Source of the DNA: Bacteroidia bacterium
GTDB lineage: Bacteria; Bacteroidota; Bacteroidia; Bacteroidales; JAPLDU01
NCBI GenBank assembly: GCA_026391255.1
Contig: JAPLDU010000025.1
Coordinates: forward strand, 1 to 48,514
Length of the DNA stretch: 48,514 nucleotides
Reading direction: 5' to 3'
Position numbers and translations under genes: made by a program. The notes beneath the pieces are model-generated. The model was not told the DNA's origin and searched no databases. It saw nothing but the letters and a program-made list of their open reading frames with translations. Positions 9,424 through 18,451 of this stretch are shown here, piece after piece (the first letter of the stretch is position 1; each line of letters starts with the position of its first letter).

Positions 9424-10266
9424 CTATATGGCCTCTTTCAGTTTCACCAGATATTGAAGTGAGACGGGGATTTGCTCACTGTATCCCTTTATTGTCAACC
9501 AGTGATTGTGATAATTTCTATCGAGCTTTTCAATATAATGCCGGTTGACTATACAAATTCTGTGGCAACGGATAAAATTGGAATATGGCCTTATTTGCTG
9601 CTCAATATTCTTCAGGGTATTTCGTATCAGTTTCTTTTTAAAATGATCTCCTTCTTTAAATACGATCTCCACATAATTATCGGCAGATTTTATAAAAGCA
9701 ATGTCTGCAATCAGGAGATTCAGATTCTCGGCACTGTTCTCCGAAACAAACTCAATGGATTTATTCAGGTAATCTTCTTCGTATTTTTCGACGTGCTTTT
9801 GAATAACCTCTTTTTCCCTGATGAGCGATTCGTTTTGTTGCCTCAAACCGTTTAATGCATCATAGAGCCATAAGGCCAGCGAAGGAGCAATACAAATGAT
9901 CACCACTTTAAACATGACATAAAAAGAAATACTTACAAATCCTACATAATGCAGATAAAATGCAAAAGCAACCGAACTCAGTACCAATATACTAAAATTA
10001 AGGATGTAGGAGGGCAGGTATTGCTCGTGTTTGCTTTGGTCATAGTCATTTATAATCCATGGTAAAACTGTACGGATTAAAACCATAAACAAAAAGACTA
10101 TTGCTGCTAACCCGGCAATGAATAACAAACGATTGTTAAAATCAAAGCTGTCAAGTGAAAATGGTTGAAAAAAAAGAATAAATAAAAACACTCCGAAACT
10201 AATACTGAGTAAAAGTCCCAGGTCTTTTTTCAATAAATCCCATAAAAGATTCATTTTTTTATTCAT
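9424..10266 (-). CDS. Membrane-anchored LytTR-family DNA-binding regulator
   Basis: A 280-residue protein with about four hydrophobic segments in the N-terminal half (near 16-31, 47-72, 87-108 and 112-135). A short coiled linker follows (NESLIREKEVIQKHVEKYEE), then a C-terminal LytTR domain (about 180-280) containing IKSADNYVEIVF, RNTLKNIEQQ, FIRCHRICIVNRHYIEKL and PVSLQYLVKLK. LytTR domains bind direct repeats in promoters. Here the receiver domain is replaced by a membrane region, an arrangement common in Bacteroidota, so the signal probably comes from the membrane rather than phosphotransfer. Its ATG overlaps the stop of the upstream His-Asp repeat ORF (ATGA), so translation may be coupled. 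Targets are unknown. Confidence 0.88.
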   Translation of the reverse strand: MNKKMNLLWDLLKKDLGLLLSISFGVFLFILFFQPFSLDSFDFNNRLLFIAGLAAIVFLFMVLIRTVLPWIINDYDQSKHEQYLPSYILNFSILVLSSVAFAFYLHYVGFVSISFYVMFKVVIICIAPSLALWLYDALNGLRQQNESLIREKEVIQKHVEKYEEDYLNKSIEFVSENSAENLNLLIADIAFIKSADNYVEIVFKEGDHFKKKLIRNTLKNIEQQIRPYSNFIRCHRICIVNRHYIEKLDRNYHNHWLTIKGYSEQIPVSLQYLVKLKEAI

Positions 10267-10466
10267 TCCTGAAATTCTGAGTATTTAATGATCGTTCTCT
10301 TGCCAGTCACATCAATTATCCGGCAACCAAAATTACAGCTTTTTTGCGAATTTACAAAAGGATAACCGGTATCAGGAATATCGTCATGAGCGTCATGTAC
10401 GTCATGAACGTCATGAGCGTCATGTACGTCATGAACGTCATGAGCGTCATGTACGTCATAATTCAC
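10263..10466 (-). CDS. Possible small His-Asp repeat ORF upstream of the LytTR gene
   Basis: A 67-codon frame whose first half translates the 9-bp tandem repeat into alternating VHD and AHD triplets; the second half is unique (DIPDTGYPFVNSQKSCNFGCRI...). Its TGA overlaps the ATG of the LytTR gene by the ATGA arrangement, which favours real translation and coupling. Because the repeat period is a multiple of three, any in-frame ORF across it would be repetitive, so the pattern alone is not evidence of coding. If made, the peptide would be acidic and histidine-rich and could bind metal. I see no strong ribosome-binding site and would treat it as tentative. Confidence 0.35.
   Translation of the reverse strand: MNYDVHDAHDVHDVHDAHDVHDVHDAHDDIPDTGYPFVNSQKSCNFGCRIIDVTGKRTIIKYSEFQE
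10382..10462. repeat. 9-bp tandem repeat (CGTCATGAG / CGTCATGTA / CGTCATGAA)
   Basis: About nine consecutive 9-mers, all starting CGTCATG. Three variants cycle in fixed order, giving a 27-bp higher-order unit repeated nearly three times; the last unit is degenerate. There are no unique spacers, so it is not a CRISPR. It is embedded in the small ORF upstream of the LytTR gene. Confidence 0.95.
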
Positions 10467-10733
10467 AAGACCCGGTTATACTATGACGATTATCGTGTTT
10501 GTAACCCTGGCCTACGACTCAATACCTGTGACTTGTAATCCATCATTCTTATCACTGTCACTTCTTGTGACCGTTGACGTTCATGAAATTCTGTCTAAAA
10601 ATCCGCTGACATTTCTGGTAATTTTTTATTTTTGTCTTACAAGAAAGAGAAACATATCGAGAAAATTAATATTTTAGGAATGCAATAATAATCCTCAAAT
10701 TTTCAAATTTTCAAATCTTCAAATTATTTAAAT

Positions 10734-11510
10734 ATGAATCTGAATAGCAGGTCAATTGTACATATTTGCATATTGCTGGCTGTGATATACATTTTTACAG
10801 ATTGTTCCGGGTACAAAAAACTGAATAATGCAATATCAAATCCTAAAGGTGTAACAGAATTGAAAATCATGTATGGCAAGCTTTACAGGCTTCCGCCTGA
10901 CATAAAAAAACTTACAGATTTGCAAACACTTTATTTATTTAAAAACCAATTAGATTCAATACCCAATGAGATCGGGGATCTTAAAAATCTGGAAACACTT
11001 GTCATCAGCAGTAATCACCTGAGGATACTGCCATCAACCATCGGACAGCTGACAAAACTTAAAAAATTATCGTTAAGACATAATGATATCCGGTCAATAC
11101 CTCCTGAAATAGGCAATCTGGCTGAACTGAAGGAACTTCACCTGGAATATAATCACATAGAAAAACTGCCTCCTGAAATCGGAAAGCTGAATAATCTTGA
11201 ATTTCTCTACATTGACGACAATAAATTACAAGCTCTTCCTGCGGAGATAGGAAACCTGACTAACCTGAAATTCCTGGTAATAGGCAAAAACAGCCTCAGC
11301 TCCCTGCCTGATGAAATAGGTAATTTAACCAATTTATCAGAACTTGATATTTCATATTGCAGTCCCATGGTGAAAATTCCGGAAACAATAAGAAATTGCA
11401 GACATCTTGAATATCTTTATATTGACAACTCAATGGAAATACCTTATTCAATAACAAATAATAATCCAAGGTTAAAAATAATCATGAAAGAAAAAGGAGA
11501 TATTAACTGA
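10734..11510 (+). CDS. Leucine-rich repeat protein, exported
   Basis: A 258-residue protein with a hydrophobic N-terminal segment ending near Cys24 (YIFTDCSGYKK). It may be a lipoprotein, but Asp before the Cys makes the lipobox weak. From about residue 40 there are roughly eight 23-residue leucine-rich repeats of the form LxxLxxLxLxxNxLxxLPxEIGxL, for example NLETLVISSNHLRILPSTIG and ELKELHLEYNHIEKLPPEIG. This gives a curved solenoid for protein or ligand binding rather than catalysis. The start is the ATG at 10734, directly after an 8-bp TTCAAATN repeat tract. It is followed on the same strand by two secreted T9SS proteins 49 and 20 bp apart, suggesting a common surface role. Confidence 0.88.
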   Translation: MNLNSRSIVHICILLAVIYIFTDCSGYKKLNNAISNPKGVTELKIMYGKLYRLPPDIKKLTDLQTLYLFKNQLDSIPNEIGDLKNLETLVISSNHLRILPSTIGQLTKLKKLSLRHNDIRSIPPEIGNLAELKELHLEYNHIEKLPPEIGKLNNLEFLYIDDNKLQALPAEIGNLTNLKFLVIGKNSLSSLPDEIGNLTNLSELDISYCSPMVKIPETIRNCRHLEYLYIDNSMEIPYSITNNNPRLKIIMKEKGDIN

Positions 11511-11559
11511 CATAATAATCAGGAATGAATACATTTGAAATAAATAAAATATTCCTGTT

Positions 11560-12456
11560 ATGAAGACAATTATTATTACTGCATTTATCATATTTTTTTC
11601 TTTAAGATTTGTACAGGGACAGACATATCATCCTTTGGTAAAAGAAAGTTCTGTGTGGAATGTTACTGTTGTCAATTATTCATTGTATCCATGGGAACAA
11701 GATACATATTCCACCACAAGCTGGCTCATACTGGGTGATACAATGATAAATTCAATCAATTATAAGAAATTATCCACAGGAATTTATTGTAATGATACAT
11801 CTTCAGATATTTCAAATTTCACTTATACCGGAGCGATACGGGAAGATTCAACAAAAAAAGTATTTCTATTAAAGGATAGTACTGAGTATATTCTATATGA
11901 TTTTTCACTGAATACCGGAGATACATTTATTTACCAGCCAGGATATTATTCGAACTGTTATCATCTTATTATCACCGGACTTGATTCAGTTTTAATTAAT
12001 GGCGAGTACCATAAAAAATACATCATTCAACCTGATTTCAATGGATGGACCTATGATTGGATAGAAGGTTTAGGCAGCCTGACTTCTTTAATTGATTATG
12101 TTTATCCCTGGGGAAATTTCGATGTACATTTAAGCTGCTATTTTGAAAATTTACATAATACCGATTACTCAGGATCATCGGGATCAGATTGTTGTATGAA
12201 CTCATTAAAAATAAACAATGTGAAAGTACCAGCCAAAACTATGCAGTTATTGCAAGATCCTATATCCGGAAAATATCATATCATCAATAACATTACTGAA
12301 ATTACAAAAATAATTGTGACTGATGTCAATGGAAGGCTAATCAAAATACTCCGGAATATCAATGAGATATATATTCCAAATTTGAATGCAGGAATTTATT
12401 TTGCCGATGTTTATTGTAAAAATGATAACAAGGTATTTAAACTGATATTATTTTAA
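11560..12456 (+). CDS. T9SS type A sorting-domain secreted protein
   Basis: A 298-residue exported protein with a signal peptide ending in VQGQ at about 21. The central region begins YHPLVKESSVWNVT and is Tyr/Trp/Asp-rich, a pattern seen in many uncharacterised Bacteroidota secreted proteins; no catalytic motif is recognised. The C-terminal ~70 residues resemble a T9SS type A tail (ITKIIVTDVNGRLIKIL, then LNAGIYFADVYCKNDNKVFK), ending in the hydrophobic residues ILF. It lies between an LRR protein and a beta-helix protein on the same strand. The function is unknown and the tail is somewhat divergent. Confidence 0.8.
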   Translation: MKTIIITAFIIFFSLRFVQGQTYHPLVKESSVWNVTVVNYSLYPWEQDTYSTTSWLILGDTMINSINYKKLSTGIYCNDTSSDISNFTYTGAIREDSTKKVFLLKDSTEYILYDFSLNTGDTFIYQPGYYSNCYHLIITGLDSVLINGEYHKKYIIQPDFNGWTYDWIEGLGSLTSLIDYVYPWGNFDVHLSCYFENLHNTDYSGSSGSDCCMNSLKINNVKVPAKTMQLLQDPISGKYHIINNITEITKIIVTDVNGRLIKILRNINEIYIPNLNAGIYFADVYCKNDNKVFKLILF

Positions 12457-12476
12457 TTTGTAATTCCGAACTAAAA

Positions 12477-13907
12477 ATGAAAACATTTGTAACTATTCTG
12501 ATAATATTATCATTAATTTATTCGAAAGGAATTTGCCAGACAATCATAGTACCTGATGACCAGCCAACGATACAGGCAGCAATTAATGTTGCGGTTAATG
12601 GTGATACAGTCATTGTAAAACAGGGAACATATTTCGAGAATATCAACTTTACAGGAAAAGATATCATCGTAGCTTCAGATTTTTTAATATCCGGTGATAC
12701 TTCTGTAATCAGTCAGACGATTATTGACGCCGACAGTCTGGGAGCTGCGGCAGTATTTGCTTTAGGTGAGACAAATGCTGCAAAGCTGATCGGTTTCACT
12801 CTCACACATGGAACAGGCAATGATGTTGCCAATCTAAAATACGGTGGGGCCATTTATTGTTCCGGATCAAGTCCTGTCCTTGATCACCTTCATATCACCG
12901 GCAACGGTGCAACGGGCATGGGCAGCGGTTGTGGAGGCGGGGTTTATTTTATCGCCTCGCAGGCAATTCTGTCTAACTCAATTGTGATGAATAATAACGC
13001 CTACTATGGCGGAGGCATCCGTTGCGATCAATCTGAAACAACCATTGAAAATTGTTTAATTAAAAACAATTCTGCTATATCGGGTGGCGGATTAATGTAC
13101 TATATGTGTTTTTCTTCATTTGTCAGAAAATGTATTTTCACCGGTAATACGGGCATATATGGCGGCGCTATGTGTTGTACGGAAAGTAATCCCGTTATTG
13201 ACAAAACCACATGCTTTAAAAACAAAGGATTGTATGGTGGTACCATCAATATTGGTGTCAACTCAGGTGCTAGCATCATAAATTCGATTTGCTGGGATAA
13301 TACCATGCATCCCCCGGCAGTGAAAGAAATTTACCTTTCCGGGGGTAATTTTACTTCTGCTTACAACGATATTCAGGGAGGACAGGATTCTGTTTATGAT
13401 GAAACCAACGGGATCATATATTGGCTTGCCGGAAATATTAATATCTATCCTGATTTCACGGATTCGGCCAGCCCTGACCTTCACCTGAACCCGGCTTCTC
13501 CATGTATTGACGCAGGAATAGCATTATTCATAAACGGAACGGATACTCTTACAAATATTCAGGATTATTACGGCAATGCACCCGATATGGGCGCTTATGA
13601 GTATCAGCCGGATAATGGAATTCATCCGGCGACTCATGTTTCATCCGGGAATTATGTACAAATTGTTAATAATAATCAAACCGGTGAAAATTCAGTTATT
13701 CTCCATGTTGCGCATGATGAACTCATTGACCTTTCTGTTTTGGATATGCTGGGAAGAACTGTAAATGTTTTAGTACACAAGATATTTAATCAGGGAGTCT
13801 ATTATCTTGATATCCCATCATCAGAATTCCGCAAGGGCGCTTACCTGCTGAGGTTACACTCGACATCCGGCACAATCACCAAGAAATTTGAAAATTTGAA
13901 AATTTGA
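12477..13907 (+). CDS. Right-handed beta-helix protein with T9SS sorting tail
   Basis: A 476-residue protein with a signal peptide (to about 20, GICQ). The segment TIIVPDDQPTIQAAINVAVNGDTVIVKQGTYFE, read in parts, is the classic opening of a pectate-lyase-like parallel beta-helix: VPDDQPTIQAAI followed by GDTVIVKQGTYFENI. Repeating coils follow, such as GGGVYFIASQAILSNSIVMN and GGGIRCDQSETTIENCLIKN. The segment SPCIDAGIA followed by DMGAYEYQ matches the choice-of-anchor Q end often found in such proteins. The last ~75 residues form a T9SS-like tail (SVLDMLGRTVNVL, then FRKGAYLLRLHSTSGTITKKF). No polysaccharide-lyase catalytic residues can be assigned, so binding rather than cleavage is equally possible. 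Confidence 0.86.
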   Translation: MKTFVTILIILSLIYSKGICQTIIVPDDQPTIQAAINVAVNGDTVIVKQGTYFENINFTGKDIIVASDFLISGDTSVISQTIIDADSLGAAAVFALGETNAAKLIGFTLTHGTGNDVANLKYGGAIYCSGSSPVLDHLHITGNGATGMGSGCGGGVYFIASQAILSNSIVMNNNAYYGGGIRCDQSETTIENCLIKNNSAISGGGLMYYMCFSSFVRKCIFTGNTGIYGGAMCCTESNPVIDKTTCFKNKGLYGGTINIGVNSGASIINSICWDNTMHPPAVKEIYLSGGNFTSAYNDIQGGQDSVYDETNGIIYWLAGNINIYPDFTDSASPDLHLNPASPCIDAGIALFINGTDTLTNIQDYYGNAPDMGAYEYQPDNGIHPATHVSSGNYVQIVNNNQTGENSVILHVAHDELIDLSVLDMLGRTVNVLVHKIFNQGVYYLDIPSSEFRKGAYLLRLHSTSGTITKKFENLKI

Positions 13908-13911
13908 AAAT

Positions 13912-14118
13912 GAGGCAATGTGACAATGTGGTAATGTGTCAATGTGGTAATGTGATAATGTGATAATTAATTGCAATAATATTTGATTCGATTGTTCAAT
14001 TGTTCGTTTGTTCGTTTGTTCGTTTGTTCGTTTGTTCGATTGTTCGATTGTTGCACCTTTTCACACATGCCATGGGTGACTACACATCCTGATACCTGAT
14101 ACTTGCTACCTGATACTA
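13912..14118. repeat. Short tandem-repeat cluster (three different units)
   Basis: The spacer between the beta-helix gene and kdpE is almost entirely short repeats. First come variants of TGACAATG/TGGTAATG (8-bp period, 13912-13966). Next are copies of GTTCGTTT/GTTCGATT (8-bp period, about 13989-14053). The third tract is TACCTGATAC-type units (about 14088-14118). Unit sequence changes abruptly between tracts. The two flanking genes converge here. No terminator hairpin is obvious. Confidence 0.85.
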
Positions 14119-14122
14119 CCTT

Positions 14123-14800
14123 CTAATACCCAAACCTGTAACCTATCCCCGATTCGGTGTTAAGTATCTTAGGTTTTGCAGGATCGTCTTCGATTTTTTT
14201 GCGCAACTGGGCAATGAATACTCTCAGGTATTGGGTTTGTTCGACGTAAGCCAATCCCCACACTTCTTTTAAAATAAACTGATGCGTCAGTACCCTGCCT
14301 TCGTTTTTAGCCAGCAAAGCCAGCAATGAGAACTCGGTAGAAGTAAGTTTTAATAATTCGTCATTTTTACGTGCTGTATGATTGGCCAGATCAATGATTA
14401 ATGCCCCTGATACAATGACCGGATTTTCAGAAATGTCCTGGTTATGCCGGATTGCCACCCTGATCCTTGCCAGTAATTCACCGGTACGAAAAGGTTTGGT
14501 AAGATAATCATTTGCCCCGTTGTCGAGAGCTCGGACAATATCATCTTCAGAATTTCTGACCGAAAGTACAATGATGGGTTTCTGGTACCATTCACGGAGT
14601 TTTTTTAAAATTTCCTGTCCGTCAGTATCAGGCAGACCCAGGTCGAGAATGATTAATGCAGGCTGATGTGTGGCTGCCAGAGCAATACCTTCTTTTCCGG
14701 TTGACGCTTCTGATATCTTATAGCCATTTGCTGAAAGGGTGATCTCAAGTAAACGGCGTATCTGCACCTCGTCATCAATTATTAAAATGAATTCCTGCAT
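14123..14800 (-). CDS. kdpE: KdpE response regulator
   Basis: A 225-residue OmpR/PhoB-family regulator. The receiver domain has the acidic pair Asp9-Asp10, phospho-acceptor Asp53 in LIILDLGLPDTDG, and the lysine of LTKPFRTGEL. The C-terminal winged helix contains LTSTEFSLLALLAKNEGRVLTHQFILKEVWG (read in parts) and ends GIGYRFGY. The LRVFIAQLRKKIEDDP segment is highly typical of KdpE. It partners KdpD, encoded just upstream across a repeat-filled 194-bp spacer, and would activate kdpFABC at low K+ or high osmolarity. It is the last gene of the Kdp locus. Confidence 0.95.
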   Translation of the reverse strand: MQEFILIIDDEVQIRRLLEITLSANGYKISEASTGKEGIALAATHQPALIILDLGLPDTDGQEILKKLREWYQKPIIVLSVRNSEDDIVRALDNGANDYLTKPFRTGELLARIRVAIRHNQDISENPVIVSGALIIDLANHTARKNDELLKLTSTEFSLLALLAKNEGRVLTHQFILKEVWGLAYVEQTQYLRVFIAQLRKKIEDDPAKPKILNTESGIGYRFGY

Positions 14801-14820
14801 ATCAGTTAAAAGTTTATAAA

Positions 14821-14989
14821 GTTCGTAGAGTTCGTAAAGTTCGTAAAGTTCATAAAGTTCATAAAGATTATAAAGATTATAAAGTACACATTATCACATT
14901 GACATATTATCACATTGACACATTACCACATTGACACATTACCACATTATCACATTGACACATTATCACATTACCACATTATCACATTA
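14821..14989. repeat. Two abutting tandem-repeat tracts in the kdpD-kdpE spacer
   Basis: 14821-14884 holds seven 9-mers drifting from GTTCGTAAA through GTTCATAAA to GATTATAAA. 14887-14989 holds about a dozen 8-mers of the type ATTATCAC / ATTGACAC / ATTACCAC. The second tract runs to within a few bases of the kdpD stop codon at 14995. Confidence 0.93.
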
Positions 14990-14994
14990 TTTAA

Positions 14995-17661
14995 TCAAAC
15001 CTGTGTGATTGTTTTCACGGGGATATTAATGGAAAATATGGCGCCGCCGTTTGTACGGTTCCGTGCAATTACAGTTCCCTGTTGGGCTTCCACAAAACCT
15101 TTCACTATTGACAATCCTAAACCGGTACCTCCCGCTTTTGCATCTTTTCCCCGGTAAAATTTATTAAAAACCGAAGAAAGTTCGTGTTCCGGGAAGCCAT
15201 TCCCTCTGTCCATTACCTGGATTATCAGAAAACCGTTGTCGAAAAAAAACTTGAGCCTGATATTGCTGCCAACCGGTGCATTCTGAGTTGAATTCAGGAT
15301 AAGATTTTGCAGAACCTGTTCCATCAGCCCAAAATCGATATTCACAAGAGGCATATCGGGAGGAATGACTACTGATAATTTAAATGGCTGCAATTCCTGC
15401 TCAAGCAATTCAGATACTTTATTCGCTAAATCATGAACGTCGCACCAGTCAAGGTGCGGGGTGATACGTCCAGATTCGAGACGCGACATATTCAACAGGT
15501 TTTCGATTAGACGGTTCAGTCTCACTGAGGCTATGCTGATCTCCGAATAGAGTCTTTTCCTGGTTTCTTCAGGGAAAGCCTGAGAAAGCAGGGTATCAGA
15601 AGCTCCCATGATCGTTGCAACCGGAATGCGCAACTCATGAGATATTGAATTGAAAAGGGTTTTGTACAGTTTATCCGATTCATTCAGAATATCTGCTTTT
15701 TTGGCAGAAGTACGTAAAAATTCCCTCTCAAATTTACCGGATATCTGGGAAATAAACGCTTCCCAGAATTGCTCTTCACCCTCTGTAAAAACATGCGTGT
15801 GTTCGACTGCAATGACCCCTGTGTTAAAATTATTACCGGCAAGGGGATAAAATGTATATTCGGTAGACGGCAATGTATCGGTGTATTTCCCGGCTTTGGA
15901 TGAATGACGGAATACCCAGGCCGCAATGCTGTACTCGTTTTCCGAAAGTTTTATTTTTGTTTCGTGGCTTATCTTATTTTCAAGCTGGTTTAATTCATTT
16001 TTAAGAATAATCGCACACTCCTGGCCGAAATATTTTCTGATATCCATCACAGCTATTTTTGATACCTCATCAATCCCTGAAGCCATTGTAATTTCACGTG
16101 TAAACTGATATAATGCATGGGTACGTTCTTCCCTGACCCTGATTTTTTTCTCCTGGTGGCGCACCCTTGATGTTAAAATTCCATTGAGTAATGCAATGAT
16201 AAAAAACATTGCAAGCATGAGCATATCAATTGGTTTCTCAATATGCAGGGTAAATTGCGGGGGAATGAAAAAATAATCCCAGATGATGGCGCTCAGAGTT
16301 GCAGCAAGCAGAATTGGGCCGGTACCATAGAAAAGAGCAAGAATGGACACTAAAAACAACAATATAAAAGATACTACCTGGTAACCTATAAAATCTTTTA
16401 TGAGGTAACTGACAATAGCTGAAATGATGACAAAAATGGAAATTACCAGGTATTGCCTGAGGTTAGAAGTAAATGATGGGATTGAGACCTTTCGCTTAAA
16501 ATAGTCTTTAGCCTGGTTATCAGAGCCAAGTATGTAAACATCGATGTTCCCGCTATAACGGATTAATCTGTTGATTAAATTCCCGAGCCTGAACATTGAC
16601 AAAACGTTGCGAACACGGGGTTTGCCAACTATTATATGAGTCACATTTTCTTTCTGGGCAAAATCGACTATAGCCTTTACAATATCATAATTTGTAATGA
16701 TCCGGAATTTAATTCCCAGTTGTTTGGCCAGTTTGAAATTCTTTTCCAGTTGTTCGCGCTCTTTCGGTGTCAGGTTATGTTGAGTTTCGACATAAATACC
16801 CTGAATGTTTGAGCCCATTGAATATGACAGGTTTTTTGCCCAGCGCAGCAACCTGGTTGATTGTGGTTTATAATCGATGGCAACCAAAAGGTGCAGTCCC
16901 GATTTCCAGGGGCCGCGAATGCGTTTGTTCTGCAGGTAATCATGCAGTTGTTTGTCCACCCGGTCAGCAACTATGCGCAGCGCCATTTCACGGAGAGCAG
17001 TGATATTGCCCTTCCGGAAAAAGTTTTCTACCGCTTCTCTCGAGCGTTCGTGTGAATAGACTTTACCTTCAGATAGTCTTTGCAGCAATTCTTCGGGTGG
17101 CAGATCGATCAGTTCTACCTCATCAGCATGTTCAAAAATCTCATCGGGGACTGTTTCCCTGACAATAATACCGGTAATCTGGGCTACGGTTTCGGAACGG
17201 CTTTCAAGATGCTGCACGTTTAAGGTTGTATAAACATTGATGCCGTTTTCGAGTATCTCCTGAACATCATGGTAGCGCTTTGTATGCCTGCTTCCGGGGG
17301 CATTGGTGTGGGCCAGTTCATCAACCAGCACGATTTGCGGTTTCCGGGAAATGATGGCATCCAGATCCATTTCCTCGACAGGCGTAGATTTGTATAAATA
17401 GTGTTTGCGGGGAATCAGTTCAAAACCTTGTATCAAATCTGCAGTTTCCTTCCGATTGTGGGTTTCAACAAATCCAATGATAATATCAATATCTTTCAGC
17501 TTTTCAGTCTGTGCAGCCTTCAGCATGTTAAAGGTTTTGCCCACACCTGCACACATACCGAAAAATATTTTCAGTTTGCCCTTTTTGCTTTTTTCTTCTT
17601 CATTTATCAGTGAAGCTAACAATTCATCAGGGTTGGGTCTTTCTTCATTATAAATATTCAT
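14995..17661 (-). CDS. kdpD: KdpD K+/osmo-sensing histidine kinase
   Basis: An 888-residue full-length KdpD. Order of parts: the KdpD N-terminal domain with Walker A GMCAGVGKT (35-43), VDELAHTNAPGSRHTKRY (from about 113) and the Walker B-like region; a USP-like domain (about 254-380); a four-helix DUF4118 membrane region (about 404-495); a GAF-like linker (about 515-640); HisKA with phospho-acceptor His675 in SISHELRIP; and HATPase with N box NLILNSTQN, G1 DRGNGFP and G2 GGTGLGL. It senses K+ limitation and phosphorylates KdpE. The start ATG at 17661 follows a 9-bp hairpin (17695-17716). No missing domain is seen. Confidence 0.96.
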   Translation of the reverse strand: MNIYNEERPNPDELLASLINEEEKSKKGKLKIFFGMCAGVGKTFNMLKAAQTEKLKDIDIIIGFVETHNRKETADLIQGFELIPRKHYLYKSTPVEEMDLDAIISRKPQIVLVDELAHTNAPGSRHTKRYHDVQEILENGINVYTTLNVQHLESRSETVAQITGIIVRETVPDEIFEHADEVELIDLPPEELLQRLSEGKVYSHERSREAVENFFRKGNITALREMALRIVADRVDKQLHDYLQNKRIRGPWKSGLHLLVAIDYKPQSTRLLRWAKNLSYSMGSNIQGIYVETQHNLTPKEREQLEKNFKLAKQLGIKFRIITNYDIVKAIVDFAQKENVTHIIVGKPRVRNVLSMFRLGNLINRLIRYSGNIDVYILGSDNQAKDYFKRKVSIPSFTSNLRQYLVISIFVIISAIVSYLIKDFIGYQVVSFILLFLVSILALFYGTGPILLAATLSAIIWDYFFIPPQFTLHIEKPIDMLMLAMFFIIALLNGILTSRVRHQEKKIRVREERTHALYQFTREITMASGIDEVSKIAVMDIRKYFGQECAIILKNELNQLENKISHETKIKLSENEYSIAAWVFRHSSKAGKYTDTLPSTEYTFYPLAGNNFNTGVIAVEHTHVFTEGEEQFWEAFISQISGKFEREFLRTSAKKADILNESDKLYKTLFNSISHELRIPVATIMGASDTLLSQAFPEETRKRLYSEISIASVRLNRLIENLLNMSRLESGRITPHLDWCDVHDLANKVSELLEQELQPFKLSVVIPPDMPLVNIDFGLMEQVLQNLILNSTQNAPVGSNIRLKFFFDNGFLIIQVMDRGNGFPEHELSSVFNKFYRGKDAKAGGTGLGLSIVKGFVEAQQGTVIARNRTNGGAIFSINIPVKTITQV

Positions 17662-17671
17662 ATCTATATAT

Positions 17672-17739
17672 TTACCACATAGTCACATAGTTGCACATAG
17701 TTTTTCTAAACTATGTTCCCTATGTGCCAATGTGGTTAA
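17672..17739. repeat. ACATAG-type repeats with internal hairpin, kdpC-kdpD spacer
   Basis: Repeated words CACATAG and CTATGTG lie in opposite orientations and form a perfect 9-bp stem, ACATAGTTT (17695-17703) / AAACTATGT (17708-17716), with a 4-nt loop. The same family occurs at 43697-43765. The stem sits between two cotranscribed genes and has no U-tract, so it may influence mRNA stability or partial termination; this is inference. Confidence 0.75.
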
Positions 17740-18308
17740 AAATTATCCAAGGTCAAATTTAACATTAAAACATTTATTCTTTTTTCACCGAGACAGAAAA
17801 ACTGCGGATATTCTGTAAGTTCATTGATACATTTGATCAGTTTTTGCTTTTGCGAGATGTCAAAATTCCGGGCCCTGGCAATTCTTTCAACCTGTAATAA
17901 AGCAGCCTCAGGCGAAATATGAGGGTCGAGTCCACTGGCAGAGGCGAAAATCATCTCCTTAGGAATAGCTGTTGTATCTGGTACCAGGTTCTTTTCCGCA
18001 AATACCTTACGTCGTTGCACCACCTGTTTTTTTAATTGTGCGCTGGTCGGCCCAAAATTAGAAGCGCCGGAAGGTACAGGATTATAATCAATGGCTGATG
18101 GCCTTGACCAGAAATATTTTATGCTGTCCGATTTCTGGCCGATCAATTCGGAACCTATGATTTTACCATCTCTTTTCAACAGACTCCCATTGGCTCTATA
18201 AGGAAAGATCAACTGGGCCAATCCTGTCATACACAAAGGGTAAATGATCCCTGTCAGAACGGTCATGATCAGTAAAATCTTTAATGCCGTAATTGTTTGA
18301 GTTTTCAT
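17736..18308 (-). CDS. kdpC: KdpC subunit of the K+-transporting ATPase
   Basis: A 190-residue KdpC with an N-terminal membrane anchor (ALKILLIMTVLTGIIYPLCM) and the periplasmic signatures of the family: YFWSRPSAIDYNP, SGASNFGPTSAQL and ASASGLDPHISPEAALLQ. KdpC stabilises the KdpA-KdpB complex and raises nucleotide affinity. It normally follows kdpB directly; here 580 bp of non-coding, hairpin-rich DNA lies between them. The stop is 75 bp before the kdpD start. Confidence 0.96.
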   Translation of the reverse strand: MKTQTITALKILLIMTVLTGIIYPLCMTGLAQLIFPYRANGSLLKRDGKIIGSELIGQKSDSIKYFWSRPSAIDYNPVPSGASNFGPTSAQLKKQVVQRRKVFAEKNLVPDTTAIPKEMIFASASGLDPHISPEAALLQVERIARARNFDISQKQKLIKCINELTEYPQFFCLGEKRINVLMLNLTLDNF

Positions 18309-18451
18309 ATTATAATAATATTATGTGTTTTGAATTTTTAAAAAGTTCAAGTTATTGATACATTTGTTTTCTACCCGCCCTATCCCCTCTCTGCGAGCAG
18401 GGCTACTCTTTATACACATCTTTTCAGTATTACTCTAAGATATTGATTATT

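Noticed and set aside
10382-10462. CRISPR-like array
   Set aside because: The units are contiguous 9-mers with no unique spacers and no cas genes nearby.
10344-10538. Plus-strand ORF across the 9-bp repeat (MSVMYVMNV repeats)
   Set aside because: Repetitive only because the period is a multiple of three; no overlap or coupling with a downstream gene, unlike the minus-strand frame.
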